From Pisolithus tinctorius (lineage: Eukaryota > Basidiomycota > Agaricomycetes > Boletales > Pisolithaceae): 64,000 bases of DNA. Position numbers and translations under genes: made by a program. Of this stretch, positions 31,428-46,231 are shown in pieces. The notes under the pieces are model-generated. The model saw only the letters and a program-made list of their open reading frames with translations, was not told where the DNA came from and did no database searches. Each line of letters begins with the position of its first letter. Within the stretch, counting starts at the first letter, position 1. The DNA lies in NCBI GenBank assembly GCA_024663395.1, contig JANFAH010000059.1, forward strand, positions 124,001 to 188,000, read 5' to 3'.

Positions 31428-32741
31428 ATGAGGACGACGGTGGTGCTACCCGTTCTTCTTGCGGTGCTCGTCACTGGACACGGTGTTCATGAAGAAGACC
31501 CAAACCTCGCGGATGCCGACTATGCCATTCGTCACGTATGTATCAGCACTCGTTTCAGTAGCTTCCATTTCTTTTCCTGTTCGACACTGGGTGATTCGCT
31601 GATGCCGCTCGTCTACAGATGGCCACGGAGCACCACATGTACGGGAATGCATCCCTTTGCTTTGGTTCATGGGCGTCCTGACGTCGCAAAAACAGAGACT
31701 CGTTTGACCTAGAAAGCTTCTTCCAGTTGCACGATCTTGACCAGTGCGATCCTCTCGCTCATCCATTTTGCAATGGCTAACTGGCAAATGCAGGAATGGC
31801 GTATGGGATCGAGAGGAGATAGAAGCCATCTATGGTGTTCACCATGTCTACTCACAGAAGAAGTCCAAGGTAATGCACGCCGTCGCATTACCCCTGTCGG
31901 AGTTCTCATCCCGTTAGGACGAAATCGAACACAAGGAGAAGGCTGACTACATCGTCGAAACCGTCCTCAAGGCCCTGGATAAAAACGGTGATGGGAAGGT
32001 AACGCCCGAGGAATTCGCTGCCGCTGGATTGAAAGGTCTACCTGCGTTTGACAACATGGGTGCAGAGGGCCACCACTACGACGTTGAAAGCGGTGAGCCA
32101 ACCCCGCGATGCTTCGTGACGTTTATTTATTTATGCGTTTTCTAATAGAGTTTTTCCTCCATCACGAAGGTATTACACGTGCCCGCACTTGGACCTTGAC
32201 GCATTACCTACTTTCCGCATAGAACAGTACCATTCCACTCCAGAAACACAGACTGAAGAGTCGTACAATCATCCTGAAGACAGAGAGCACTTCTCTCATC
32301 ACGAAGCTATCGAACGCCAAGAGTATGAACGAGAAGCTCGGTACCAGGGCATCTCCGTAGAGGAAGCCATGCAAGCGCATGAACAAGTGCCGATCCGCCA
32401 ACCGGCCGAGTCCGCTCCTAGACCCAAGATTACGAGAGGTGTGCCACCAGAGAAGCAAGACCCTTCAGTAAGGTTCAAGGACATCAACAAGGAGAGTGCT
32501 ACCCAGTCGGAGTGGGGAACTGGCGATCAAGGCTACAAACAACCGAAATCTCCCGCAGAGAGGCTCAGGTGAGCGTCGACACTACGTAAATACCTGACGA
32601 CGCTCACGCACTCTGTTTTGCAGGAAAAATACGCCCTACAAGGTAAGCATGTGCGATTCACTTTTCAATCCATTAGATAAGCATACTCATGACTAGGAAC
32701 GAATACAGTATAAGTTCCGTCGCAGCTGGGGCGACTTCTGA
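31428..32741 (+). CDS. SSP120: Secreted/ER EF-hand protein, SSP120/nucleobindin-like
   Basis: This is a secretory-pathway calcium-binding protein; yeast Ssp120 works with the Emp46/47 cargo receptors. Nine exons give 285 aa: 31428-31535, 31619-31638 (20 nt), 31696-31743, 31794-31869, 31918-32092, 32149-32169 (21 nt), 32223-32568, 32624-32642 (19 nt) and 32697-32741. All junctions are in phase. A signal peptide (MRTTVVLPVLLAVLVTGHG) leads into the conserved FDLESFFQLHDLDQNGVWDR, an EF-hand with DLDQNGVWDREE, and a second canonical EF loop DKNGDGKVTPEE. The C-terminal half is charged and His-rich (HPEDREHFSHHEAIERQEYE), as in nucleobindin relatives, and ends RIQYKFRRSWGDF. No KDEL-type signal is present. 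Confidence 0.8.
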
Positions 32742-32978
32742 TTACCTGCATCTTTCATATATACCACCGATGTTTACAGCTCATCTGGTTTACATGTCTG
32801 CCTGGTGTATTTATACCCAGCATTGCTTACTATCTATTATCACATGCAGCTTTTACTGGGTCTCGTCAGTTCATTGCAGATCGTTTGAAGGTCACTAGCT
32901 ATATACTATGTACGAGAAAGAAAACGATCCACCGTCTGAGGTACGAAAAAAACCTGGATTACAAAAAGGTCACGCGTG

Positions 32979-35900
32979 TCATCGACTATCAAACATGTCA
33001 TCCAGGATGCCTTGCTCAACGGCCTCCCAGTCGATGTTGCCTGCGCAAGCGTAGACGCTCTCATACGACGATATACTGACATGCGAGAAGAAGGGCATCA
33101 AGTCCCGGATCGAGTGAATCTGGCGGAGGTTGTCCAACATCGGACGTCGCATCTTAATGGATTGGCCTGCAGAGGGGAAACTGATGGACGTGGATGACGT
33201 AGGGAACGTCACCCCACTATTAGCCTTCGAACGTTCCTATTATATTCACATGAGTATAGAGGATGTCGAGTCAACGGAGAACGTGTTACCTTCGTTTCCG
33301 GAACCGGCAAGCTGGTGATCGTTTCAGCTAGCTGGTCGAACATGGCATGTGGAGTCCAGTTATCTGGGCGGTAGATTGCATCGACAGTATCTGTGACGAA
33401 TATCCATTGATGTCTGTGCAAAGGTAGATTAGTACGGCGAGTGCATGTACGAAGGATAAAACCCAACACTTGGAATTCTTCAGTCTGTAGAGTCAATAAC
33501 AGGTCAAGACACTTGCTAGCTGACAGAATGAGTGGCAGCTCTTCGGACTCGTCTGCTGGCACTGTCACGATGATTTGTTCAAAGATGCGGTACTACAAAC
33601 CAGAGGATATGTGAGAAGAGGACATCTTGAAAACAGCAACTGGTCTCACGAGTTCAGTGAGAATGACCGGCCAGAAGCTTGTCAAATTGTGCGGTGAGAG
33701 CCGGCACAACAGCACACGGATGCATAGATAAACTTCGCTCTGAACGATGGCAGATGGAACATTGCGCAGAATATCCACGAGTTTCTCTTGCACGCTCGGT
33801 AGTTGCGTTAAGAAGTGGTTCTTTTCCCCAGTGAACAAAACAAACGAGAGCCTTCGCAGGTTGAGTGACCGAACAAGCATCTCATTTTCCCTATTGGAGA
33901 ATATGTTTGCGGAAGGCGCAGACGCTATGCGACCTGAAACGAGGGTGTCAGATGTACGACACGAGAACTCCGGTGCCACCTACTCAGAAGATCGCCGAAG
34001 GAAGTCTTGTCGGAGTCAAACAGTGCTTTGACTACAGGTTTCCATCTCGTCGCGGCGGCAGTGTTAGAATTGAATACTCGGTTATCATAGAGAATATCGA
34101 TCACTGGTGCCCTCCAGACCTTAAGCGCAGCAGATATCTTGGTCATCTCCTTGATTATCTCTACAACCACTGGATTCAGGTCCAGTGGTCTAAGTTCAAG
34201 CAGGTTAGGCGAAGGCCCAAGGAGACAAAAGGTGGCGATGTGCTTACCTCGACTTCCCTTTTGTCGCCGGATTCACGACGTAATACACGATATTACTACA
34301 TGCACTTGCTACTTTGTCATTGTCGGGGAGGAACTTGCGCAAATTGGGTAGCACGGTTGTTGCAATGAAGTTGGTGATCTATTAACACACGATCATTAGC
34401 AAGCTCATCGACATTATTTCCTTGTGCGCACCTGGAGTGACAACTCATTGCCCAGCGTTGGTTTAACATTGTCTGGTAATGACGCCGTGCTAGAATTGGC
34501 ATTGTCCTCTACCTTCTGGTCGGATACTGTATAGATATCGTCTTAAGTGACACCCCAGCTCAGATGGATCCAAGCTTACCTCCGCGAGGCATTGGAGATG
34601 AACGCCCGTTCATAATGGATTCTCTTGTGGTACGTCTGATCCAACTCCCAGACTCCGAGCTACGTCCAGCAAACGTGACGCAAGCATCAAGCAGTTTTAC
34701 AAACACCTCTTGAAGATCCTTCTTGATGCGTTTGTCTTCCATCGCTGTCGTTTGGGTAACTTTCTCGCCGAGCACACATAGGCATCTGTTGGGTTGTCTA
34801 AGTAAAGTTCCGCGGTGAGTGTAAACCAACATACCTCAGTACCAGATAAGTCTGTGCGCGGAACTCTCGAACGTTAGAGTTGACGTCCTTCGCAAGCTGG
34901 ATAAATCGTCCCCACACTTGAAGAGCGAGGGGTCCCTCCAGCCGAGACAAGTATTGTTCAAGAAATTTGAGGAGAGTGCTGTCGGACCTACGAGCATATC
35001 CGTACGCTGCATTAAAAGAGAATCGCCTCACTTACAGGATACTATTAATATACTTTCGACTTCCACCCGCGAGCCCTGGAGTTCTTGCTCCTACGCTCTC
35101 GCATACCATGTGGACGGCGGAATGAGCGCTTGCGATGAGGGTGTCGACTAGTTCGAAAGTGGCATCCTCCGTTTGTTTCGGATCACGAGAATACAATGTA
35201 AGGTCGCGATCCCAACATATGACTAGAGATTCGAGAACTTCATTTGGATGTGCTCGAGAAAGGTGCTCAAGTGCTCGGCGACAGCGTGCTCGTGTTCGAC
35301 TATATATAATCGACAACGAATCATCTTTGGAACGTCTAGAACTAGGAGCCGTCCACACGAGATTGATCCAAATGGCGAACAGAGCACGAATCCCTTCATG
35401 CAGCGACCGGTAACCAGGCGAACAAGGCTGTAAGAGGCTCAGTAGTAGGCCAAGGTTACTGAGATGAACTTACAACAAGGTGGTCATCAGGTTGCGTGGA
35501 GGCATTATCCACAGTAAACACATTGGAGACAAGACCCAGGATACCACTGCTTTCCGTGGCGGACTTCTCCTGTGACGGGGAGTCTTCGTCTTGTTGACTC
35601 AGCTCCGCCTGACTCACCAATCCGAGGATAAGCAGGCGCTCCACGGCATTGAGCAGCATAATGAACTCCGCGTCAGTAGCAACTCCAAGAATGCTAGAGT
35701 CTGGTTGACTGGCTAGAAGGACATCGGCCAAAAATGCACGAAGTTGCCGACAGAGGCAATCGACTATCGGTGATATGGCGCCCTGTAGGGCCGACTGAAA
35801 TTGCTGGATTGCCATTAGCACGAAGTCGAGCCAGTGTTGCAACATTACACGGTTATGAGGGAGAGAAATGCCATCTATGAGTGTCTGAGTCAGAAGAGGA

Positions 35901-38900
35901 TTCATAGTATATGTCCTTGGTCCCGCCTCTGAACTGCCGCCCTCCGAGTGAAGAACGCTCGATTGTGCAATGTGGGCAGAAATGAGTGAGTGGAGAATGC
36001 GAAGTAACTTGTTTTGCAGGTCGAGGCGTCGGAGGTGTACCGTGAAATACAGCTTGCCAATCACGACAGGTTCCAATACCTCAAGCAAAATATAATCGAT
36101 TTCACCTCGTGCAACAATCGCATGGAGGAGGTCGACGGATGCCGATTGTATTTTGATATTCAGAGGACCCATCGTCGTTTCTTGCTGTTCTTTTGGTTCT
36201 GACTGGAGGAAGCTATATCTTGATATCAAATGCGGGACGTTTGGCAATTAGCAGTGAGACGAACCGTGAAAGTACCTCAACCAATACATCAAGGAAGTTT
36301 GCAGTTGAATCGATAGAGCCTATATTGAAGACATGTAACCTGTCATTTCCAGGGCCAACAAATGCATACCTGCTGCAAGCCTGTGGGTTAGTGGTTTGTG
36401 GTTCAACCGGTTAATTGGGTAGCTCCGAGCAGTCTTTACAAATCCTTGGCCACCGAACTGCACGATGGCTAGGAGCACTTCCAGAAGGTGGTGAACGTAG
36501 CGCTGATCAAATGCTTGCTCGTATATATATCCTTGAACTTCTTTTCCTTTTATCTTTGTCCGGCAGGGCTTCCGACGAATGGTTGGGTCGATAAGGTCGT
36601 AGACAATCGGCTCCAAAACCCTCGCATAAGACCGGAGATTACAACGCATCCATGTCTCGCCAGCTCGCCGTATGCTGGGTTGGTCGTGGCGGAGAGTGTC
36701 CAGTACTATCATCATAGGGACCTTTAAGCGGAAACCGGGGGAAACCTCGTCCTCTACTCATAAGGGGTCCACTGAACGTTCCATAATCAAAACCGATGTC
36801 TTACCTGTTAGTCTCCAGAGCACTCCAAAAGCCTCGAATGCTTCCTCCAGACTACAAAGATTGGGCGAGTTGAGGCTTTGAGCAATGATGGATTCGACGT
36901 AACGGTGACCAGTGGAAGATTCAAGGGTCCAAACCAGACCTACAGCTCGCACATGGTAAATGGCACAGTCGTGTCGGAGAAACCTGAAAAGCTGTCTTAC
37001 TAAACACATGATGCACATGAAAACACAATACTGCCAACTTACTCTCTTTACCATTCGGCTGACTACTAGCTTTTGCTTAATGGGAGCATTTGGCAGTAGC
37101 CTTGACGAGCGATGAAGAGCAATGATGAGGCTTATGCAGTGGTCAAGCAAAGGGAAGCCAACGCTCTGGAATTAACTGAACAACGCGACAAGATCTGAGC
37201 TTTCATTACATACCTCCATATCCAGGCAATCTAGCATGTCCTCAAGCCAACCGGAGGGCACTTGGGAAGTGTCGGGGCTTGCATCAGGGCTCACATTAGA
37301 AAGTTCAACAAGCCACGTAAGCGTAGAGAGTAGTTGTGAGAATGTAGCTATCAGGTCAGCACCTGAACCTTGCGTTTGCACCATGCATTTGGCGCATGTC
37401 TGACATACTGTGAGTAGCTGTTCAACTGCAGTCGTTATAGGCGCTGCCGGATGGTAATTCAAAATGATGGGTGGGTCAAGATCATAGAATGTCGTGGCAA
37501 ATACGAGCGGACTGAAAGAAGCGGAGGACTCTTGGAGTGCAGTATCACTTAGTTTGGGTCGTTCCTGAAGAGCCTCTGGCACCACATTCCGTAGGACTTC
37601 CTGTTGCAGAATACAGGTTTCCCTGACTGCCAAGGATGCCGCACGAGAATTATTCTCTTGAATATGGGTCTAAGTAGGGGTGTGAGTTTCAATCCTGGGA
37701 TCGTACGTACACTCTTACCAATAGTTTCTCCACGAGCGCCGCAAAAACGATAGGGAGATGTACACTCCGAACTTCGTCGTCATGTACTTGAAGTTCACGG
37801 AGAAGGAAGAGCGTCAAATGAATTGCCTGTCGTAGTTCCTATCACAACAGGAAGCGAATGTATACTGCAAGTCAACATACCTCTAGCCGTTTGCCGTCGT
37901 CGATAGAGTGGAGAATGGAACGAAACAACTGCCTCCAAAGAATACTAGGCTCCACAGCTTCCAGCAAGGTGCTCGCTGTCATAGCCACCTGGAAGATAAG
38001 TCAACAACTGGGGGCACCCATATGAAAACTTCAGCGCACGTCGTCATTCGTGTCTGACTTTGATTGCATGTGCTGATGAATAGCTTTCAAGGCATCATAA
38101 ATCAAGACCTCAGTTAGCGGCGACCCTATTTCCCATTTATCAAGAAGAGAAATAAAGATCTTGAAAGGTCTGGACTCGGCGTATTCTTCGGAGGGAGTGA
38201 ACATTTCATTCTGGTTAAAGTTAACTTCCTGCCCAAACAGCAGATCACGAAGACCAGTCACCTTCAAAGTAGAGCTGAGGAGCTGCAGACCATGTTGTCT
38301 CAAGTATGCAGATTGAGCATCGCTCTTGTCATCTGGACCCAATAGCCAAGTGTATAACCGTCGGTTGAGAGACAAGTCACGACGCAGGACGACGCTAGTC
38401 GCCGCCTTCATGAGAATTGCACGATCTTCTGGTTGTGTACTCTTGAGCGTGGCACTATCCATACGCATCGACTGCAGTAGGATGTCTAGAGCACCCCTGC
38501 GGACCAGTAGGTTGTCGTCTTCGAGTACAGCAGAGAACGCTCGAATCATTAGACCAATATCCCGTCCAACAACGTGCGTGATATCTACTATCGCTCAGCC
38601 TTGGAAACACCCGACAAAGGGGAAACACACCATCTTCCGAGTGTAGCGCAGGGAGGCGACGCAACAGGAAATTGAGGGCTGATCCTCTAGCAGGAGGCAT
38701 CGTGATCATGACAAGCCACATATTTTGCATGAAGAAAACCGGAGACACAGTATCCGCTAGTCGATCTAGCAAGCCAAGCACCTTGTCTGCGATGCAGTCA
38801 CGTCACCGACAGAATAAGGATGAACTGCATACCTTGTCAAAGAACTCCCCAGTTTCCTCCTCAAGGCCAGGTAACAAGGCAAGGATAAAGGATTTCATGA

Positions 38901-39603
38901 CGGGGCGCAGATCATGTTGCAAAGGTAGGTAGTAGGTGTCATAGATGTTGAGCAGAGTGGGCTGAGGGAAGCACAGTTGAAATAAGTCACCAGCTGCGAC
39001 AAATGATCGCCACACATACCTTTACTGAAGTCGACGCGTATTCAAAGAATGGAAATAGTCCTGACGACCAAAGGGGGAGATCACGCTTCAAGCCCTCGGT
39101 CTGGCACCCTTGTAAGTGACGCGGCATAGTAACAGACAAGGTTCCTTCTCACCCCGAGAACGGATAGGATGTGTGTATATACGTCGAGAGCTCTCTGGTG
39201 CACGCCAGCAGGGAGCGCTGGGTTCAGACATTGCGCCAAACGTTTTGCGACGATTAACTTGTGCGGGATCTCTTTAAACTGCAGGTAGGACTGGAAAGTC
39301 TGAGAGAAGCGCGGTCAATCAGATGGCGCCCCGAATCGGGTGAAAAGGTACCTTGAGAAGCTGCTTCAGAAATGCGATACAATCCGCCCATTCGTGGACA
39401 TTATCGAACGCGTTGAGACATTTCTCGACCTGCTGGGTGTACTTCTTATATTTGGGGTCGGAAGCGTATGGCTGCTGAGAGGCAACTTCTGGGCCGCGAA
39501 TTCAGACAGTTATCCGCGACATCCTATGCGTTCCACTCACGTCTTTCCGCCGCTTTCGTTGAAGGATGAGAAGATCCCCTTGCATCGGCTCCTGACTTGC
39601 CAT
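32979..39603 (-). CDS. DOP1: Dopey-family protein DOP1 (endosome-Golgi traffic)
   Basis: This very large peripheral protein (roughly 1,700-1,800 aa over some twenty exons) works with Mon2 and the Neo1 flippase in Golgi/endosome traffic and cell polarity. N-terminal Dopey blocks are plain: DPKYKKYTQQVEKCLNAFDN and DCIAFLKQLLK near 39.4 kb, FKEIPHKLIVAKRLAQCLNP and AGVHQRALDVYTHIL near 39.2 kb, and LLNIYDTYYLPLQHDLRPVM near 38.9 kb. DNLLVRRGALDILLQSM and VVLRRDLSLNRRLYTWLLGP lie at 38.3-38.5 kb. The C-terminal block RRPMLDNLRQIHSIRDLMPF leads to the end DWEAVEQGILDDMFDSR. The start at 39603 (MASQEPMQGD) followed by an intron is the best fit but uncertain. Individual exon borders in the middle were not all resolved. 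It is convergent with SSP120. Confidence 0.85.
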
Positions 39604-39928
39604 CGCGTTCTTTGACGGCCGCATCCCTGGCCAACATCTTCGAACTCAAACACCACGAGGACAAGCACGCCTGTCCTGTTAGTCAAACGCGAATATTGAA
39701 TATCCGATAGTCCACAAGCTTGACGACCACTGAAGCTGGCGGAGTAGCCCTCCATACTGCACGTCACTCAATTTGGTATTTCACCCCTACGCGGAGGGTG
39801 ATGACGTGTTCACAAGCTTTGAGCAAAACCTCTAAGGGTAGATTAGACAATGAAAGCACAATCCAAGTAACGGTAAGTTAAATAATGTCAGTACAACCAA
39901 AATACCAACAACGAAATAGTCAAGATGG
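39604..39928. other. Intergenic, no gene seen
   Basis: This 325-bp stretch holds the DOP1 promoter and the 3' flank of the next minus-strand gene. Nothing else was recognised. Confidence 0.4.
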
Positions 39929-41274
39929 TTAAGATTCCATGAGATGAATGGCAGATTCAGGCGCAGTTGTGGCGTCCGACTCGTGACCAGCCTCTGAAGC
40001 CGGACCAGCTACTACATTCCGCATCTTGGTCGGAGCTTTGGTAGGGTGCAGATCCGGGACTATAGACTCAGAACGTGAGGGTGCTGCAGATATACCTGCC
40101 GAACCGCGAGGTGCTTTGGCCCTTCCCGACTTCCCCCCAGGCGCGGAAATCGAGGTCACAGCCTTTGGAACCGCAATCTTGTCTCCTTCAGCGTGCTTGG
40201 CAGCTGCCGCCGCCGCCGCGAGCTCGGATTCCTTGTCACCGACCCACGAACGTGCAAACCAGCGGCCCCCTGCTATACCCCTAATTTCACGATTGGCAAC
40301 TCTCCACCGGCGTGCTTTGATTCCGCTACGATCCAGAGGTAGTGTGGATGCAAAGCCTGTACCGATTTTGGGTGGCGGCTGAACTGGGAATGGCTTCGAG
40401 GGAAGGGGATAGACTGGAAGTGGAGAGATCTCCGCAGGTCCTTCGGGAGTTGGGGGTTGCGGTTGTTCAGCCTCTCCCGCATCTGGAGAAGGGCCGGTTT
40501 CTTGTCCTTCCATGGGCAGTGGTGATGAAGGCGCTGTCATAGTATGAGCTGCACGGGTTAACACGAAGGCAATCAGCGCAAAGAACGTCGCAACTCACTT
40601 TCACTCATTGCGGTATCATCCACAGGAGGGACTGTCAAGGTTGTTGACACTCTGTAGGCAGGGTGTTAAGAAATAAACGAACGAAAAGTTAAAAAAAATA
40701 AAGTCGCCGCGTACTTGGTTGCTTTGCCTTTCGCTCTCGAAGCTGCGGGGGCTTTGCGAGCTGCAGCTTTCTTCTTGGGTGCCTTCTCCACAACGGCCAC
40801 GCTTGGAGCTGATTCTTCGGGCTGTTCACCGCGCTCTTGGGGTTCTATCAAACGACTTAACCTTGGTAAACCAACAACAATTGAATACCGACCAGTCTTG
40901 TCAGCGTCCTTGTCTTGTTTTTCACTCTTGCGTGGCCGCGGCTTTTTAGCAGGCGCCTTTCGCTTTGTTCCGACAGTAGTATTAGTGGTAGCAACAGTAG
41001 ACGTTGCCGGTCCGTCGTCATCGTAAATTAATTGGTCTTCCTCATCCTCTTCTTCGACATCTTCGTCGCTTGGAACTGGGGTCGGTCCAGATTGTGCGCT
41101 CTTGCGTGCAGCTACTGATACGCTAGGAGGTGAACCCTTCCCTTTATTCTTCTTCTCGCCAACCAACAGCTTCACCCTAAACTTCGACGTTCGCGTTGGC
41201 GGAGGGGTATTCTCCTCGTGTAGAGTAGAGATTTGGGGAGCATCCATGTCGACGTCTTCGTCCACGGCAGACAT
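39929..41274 (-). CDS. IES4: Probable INO80 complex subunit IES4
   Basis: This is a nuclear protein, probably the Ies4 subunit of the INO80 chromatin remodeller. Exons are 41274-40893, 40844-40715, 40651-40599 and 40548-39929 (394 aa, all in phase). The N-terminal half is low complexity: an acidic run (DEDVEEEDEEDQLIYDDDG) next to Lys/Pro/Ala-rich DNA-binding-like stretches (KRKAPAKKPRPRKSEK, KAPKKKAAARKAPAASRAKG). The only conserved-looking core is LDRSGIKARRWRVANREIRG followed by IAGGRWFARSWVG, near residues 260-295. It fits the Ies4 pattern LDRSG-x-x-x-RRW...G-x-x-W. The tail is Ala/Ser-rich. The protein is much longer than yeast Ies4, and identification rests on the short core, so another chromatin protein is possible. 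Confidence 0.55.
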
Positions 41275-41916
41275 TTTTTCCAAGCTTCCGGGTCGGAATA
41301 AAGTGGCTTGCGAGCGAATCTCAGAGCACAGAAGAGCACCGGACAAGCTGTGCGATTGACGCGTAGCAAAATTGTTCGAGTGCCACAAGATCAATAAATG
41401 TGAACCAATTTGGAGCGCGAGAAACCGAACCTTTGAGGGGGTCTGCCAGTGAGCTTGCGGTGGAGTCTCCACAAGGGCCATCTTGAAACCAATTATGCAA
41501 GGTAGCGCTGCATGCTGAGCTTGGCGCCGTTGGGGGACCACACAACAGTCAACACCTTCCTCAGTCCACACCGAGTCCAGTAACAAGACAATGATACGTC
41601 CGGGTTGTGCGTACGAAACCAGGTCAACCGTCTTCATAGCAAAAGCACTTCACCTGGGCCCCAACTACAACGTATGCCTAGTACACACGAGCCTTCGATC
41701 GACGGAGTGAGGCGGGCCGACGGGGCGATGATTATGTCAGCAGGGAAACGCCGACTTCCCCCGCCTGTCTGCTAAAGAAACTTGCAATCCGACGTCGTCC
41801 CTTGGCAATTATTACATAGGTGAGTCCCCGTTCTACCTTGCACGCCGTCTGCGGGCACTGACGACAAACCACGTCAACAGTGCTGCTTGCCCGCAATCTC
41901 CGTGGTCAAGTCTACT
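41275..41916. promoter_or_regulatory. Divergent intergenic region (IES4 / ATP synthase e)
   Basis: This 642-bp spacer lies between opposite start codons. An open minus frame continues upstream of the IES4 ATG but lacks conserved features. No other gene was seen. Confidence 0.4.
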
Positions 41917-42356
41917 ATGGTCTCGTCCACCGTCAATGTATGTGGTCCGCTCGCTCATGTCAGAGGACGGACTTGGACATTCCTCTTCTGTTGTCCACAG
42001 GTTGCCCGTTACACTGCACTATTTGCCGGTGTCTTCTATGGCATCTACCACCGCCGTTCCTTGCAAAAAGCGCATGACCATGAAAAAGAACAACACGCCA
42101 TCCACCACCGGGAACAACTAATAGTACAGGCAAAACAAGCATGGCATCAGAAGCAAGAGAGTGCGAAAGGTGATGGCGGTGAGTATCTTTCACCTGTGTT
42201 GTGTTGTCGCGATTCCGGTTGTGCATCCGTTCCTGCCTGCCTTCTTTTGTGCTGTCTGTCTGACCTGAGATTCTCTCTTCAGTGGTTACCGACCCAGAGG
42301 ATCCACGGTTTGACTTGGAAAAACTCATTGCGAAATGGGAAAAAGAGTCACTATAG
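41917..42356 (+). CDS. ATP21: Mitochondrial ATP synthase subunit e
   Basis: This small inner-membrane subunit of the F1Fo ATP synthase is needed for dimer rows and cristae shape. Exons are 41917-41937 (21 nt), 42001-42178 and 42283-42356 (90 aa). The single N-terminal membrane segment VARYTALFAGVFYGIYHRRS holds the GxxxG dimerisation motif (GVFYG). A charged coiled coil follows (EKEQHAIHHREQLIVQAKQA), and the C-terminus PRFDLEKLIAKWEKESL is typical of the family. Intron 2 is 104 nt, about twice the local norm. An upstream ATG at 41887 would add ten residues; it is not needed. Confidence 0.9.
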
Positions 42357-42590
42357 ATCCATTTCATTCTTTCCGTCAATATACCGTGATAGATTGCATC
42401 CTCTGCTTAATTTTCGAGCATAGTATGTGTGAGGAAAGTGATGTGCAACGCCTAGTTATCGTTCGGTGGTCATTTTATCGTACAACTATATCAACGCTGT
42501 AAACTTGAGTCGTAATAGCTGCGCGTGGCCGACGCGACGCGTTCTGTCGTCTTCCATCTGCTTTCCCCAGCTGCAACCCTCAAACCCAAC

Positions 42591-44521
<1,931 letters not shown>

Positions 44522-44638
44522 AGAAATGCGTGCGCAGTACTGATCCAGAGGAATTATCGGGTGATACAAGGAAGCAATGCCAGGTCGTATGTAGTGAAAA
44601 GTGTAACGCGCTATGGGCTCATCTCCACCGAGCCGTAC

Positions 44639-44957
44639 TCAGAGAAATATCAACCTTCCGAGTTCAAATAACACTAGTTGCGGTCCGTTGAGTACTTGTG
44701 GTGACTCATCGTCGATAGTGACTTCGAGGCACTCACCTCCGCCTACAACCACGAAGAGGATAATACCGAGAGCCCACAAACTAATGGGGCTCCGTTTCGA
44801 TAACTGCTCTTGGCGAGAAGGCTTGACTGCCTTTTTGCCTGAGCGAACGGCGTTTGCGAATTGAGCGTTCTTCTGACGCAACTCGAACTGGGTAGGCTAG
44901 GAAGGCAAGACTGTTATTAGCTTTGCTCGTCGAACATGTCCAGAAGACGCCTACCAT
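44639..44957 (-). CDS. YSY6: Stress-associated ER protein RAMP4/SERP1 family
   Basis: This is a tail-anchored ER protein of the Sec61-associated RAMP4/Ysy6 family. Exons are 44957-44955 (the ATG alone), 44896-44737 and 44673-44639, giving 65 aa, the normal family length. It reads LRQKNAQFANAVRSGKKAV, then KRSPISLWALGIILFVVVGG with the single membrane span, ending LFELGRLIFL. The first intron follows directly after the start codon (ATG|GTAGGC), so exon 1 contributes only Met. The start is divergent to BMT5, with 125 bp between the two ATGs. Confidence 0.8.
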
Positions 44958-45082
44958 GCCAAAAAGTAGGTACAAGGGAATGAGCGACGATGGACACGAT
45001 AGTCAATATTATTGCTGGGAGTAATTAGACAAGGGAGGGCAGGCTAGTTCGAGGCTATCCAAACAAACACTGACATCGTCCG

Positions 45083-46162
45083 ATGCCAGGACATGGAAAA
45101 AAAGTGTCCCTCAAGGCGACCCTTCAATCGCAGCAATCTAGGCTGAAGGCAAAACAAAAAGTTGACTACGCCGCACAAGTTGCAGAACAGAAAGGAAAGC
45201 GACGCAAGAACCAGAACAGCAGGAAGTCAAATTCATCGCAATCACTACCAACAGTTCCGTTCAGGCCGACGGATGCAATCCTCCTCATCGGAGAAGGGAA
45301 CTTCTCATTTGCTCGCGCATTACTTGTCGATCCGCCACCTGGACTCGAGCACCTTCCACCTGCAGCGGTAACTGCGACTTCTTATGATGCCGAAGAGGAT
45401 TGCTACGCAAAATACCCCGATGCAAAGGAAATCGTCGAGACTGTGAGGAACCGGGGTGCTCAGGTTCTGTTTAATATCGATGCGACTAGACTGCACAAAT
45501 ATCCCGCCTTTAAAGGGAGAAAATGGGATAAGATAGTCTGGAATTTCCCTCATGCAGGTGAGGGCCTTGTCCGACCGTGCCAATATATCATTGACATCTC
45601 GTGGGTTAAGGAAAGGGGATCACTGATCAGGATAGGAACATTCTGTCCAATCAGCGACTCATATTGGACTTTCTACGCTCCGCTCCGCATTGTCTCGTAC
45701 AGGGACCTATACCTTTGGTCCATCGGAAACGGCGGCGAAAGAGTCAAGATGATGACGAAGACGAAGACGATGAGGATGATGTGGTCATGGACAACATATC
45801 TGACTCGGATGGAGAACCATCAGTTCAATCCGCAACAACAACCATTGGAAGAGGCACAGTGTTGATCACACTGCGAAATGTTCCTCCATACACCGCTTGG
45901 TAAAGCTTGTGACTTAGTGAAAATCTCGTCGCTCATGGTTCTCCGCAGGGACGTGCCACGACTAGCAAAGTCACCTCCGAAACCGACCAGGACCGGCGAT
46001 ACTCCAAACCCTCGTTACAAGTTATTGCGCTCTTTTGTATTTCAAAGGAGTTTGTGGAAAGGGTATGAACACCGCATGACGAAAGGGGACAGAGCTCATG
46101 GCCAGGGAACAACTGGAGTAGGAGGAGAAGACCGGACATGGGAGTTCTGCCTGCAGGATTAG
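45083..46162 (+). CDS. BMT5: 25S rRNA (uridine-N3) methyltransferase, BMT5-like
   Basis: This is a nucleolar SAM-dependent methyltransferase of the BMT5-like domain family (yeast Bmt5 makes m3U2634 in 25S rRNA). Exons are 45083-45557, 45611-45899 and 45949-46162 (325 aa). A Lys-rich N-terminus carries a likely nucleolar signal (GKRRKNQNSRKS). The SAM motif AILLIGEGNFSFARAL is diagnostic for the family, then TATSYDAEEDCYAKYPDAKE, FNIDATRLHKY, and KWDKIVWNFPHAGKGITDQD across the first splice junction. An acidic insert (DDDEDEDDEDDVVMD) interrupts the fold before GTVLITLRNVPPYTAWDVPR. The end RSFVFQRSLWKGYEHRMTKG matches the family C-terminus. It is convergent with uL10m, with 69 bp between the stops. 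Confidence 0.88.
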
Positions 46163-46231
46163 ATTACTGGTCCTTGAAAGATGCCCATCTATGTGTCGTA
46201 GGTAGTATATGATAAGTGAATGATCCAATTG

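Noticed and set aside
40026..40542. Plus-strand frames opposite the IES4-like gene
   Set aside because: Composition mirrors the low-complexity Ala/Pro codons of the minus gene; no independent support.
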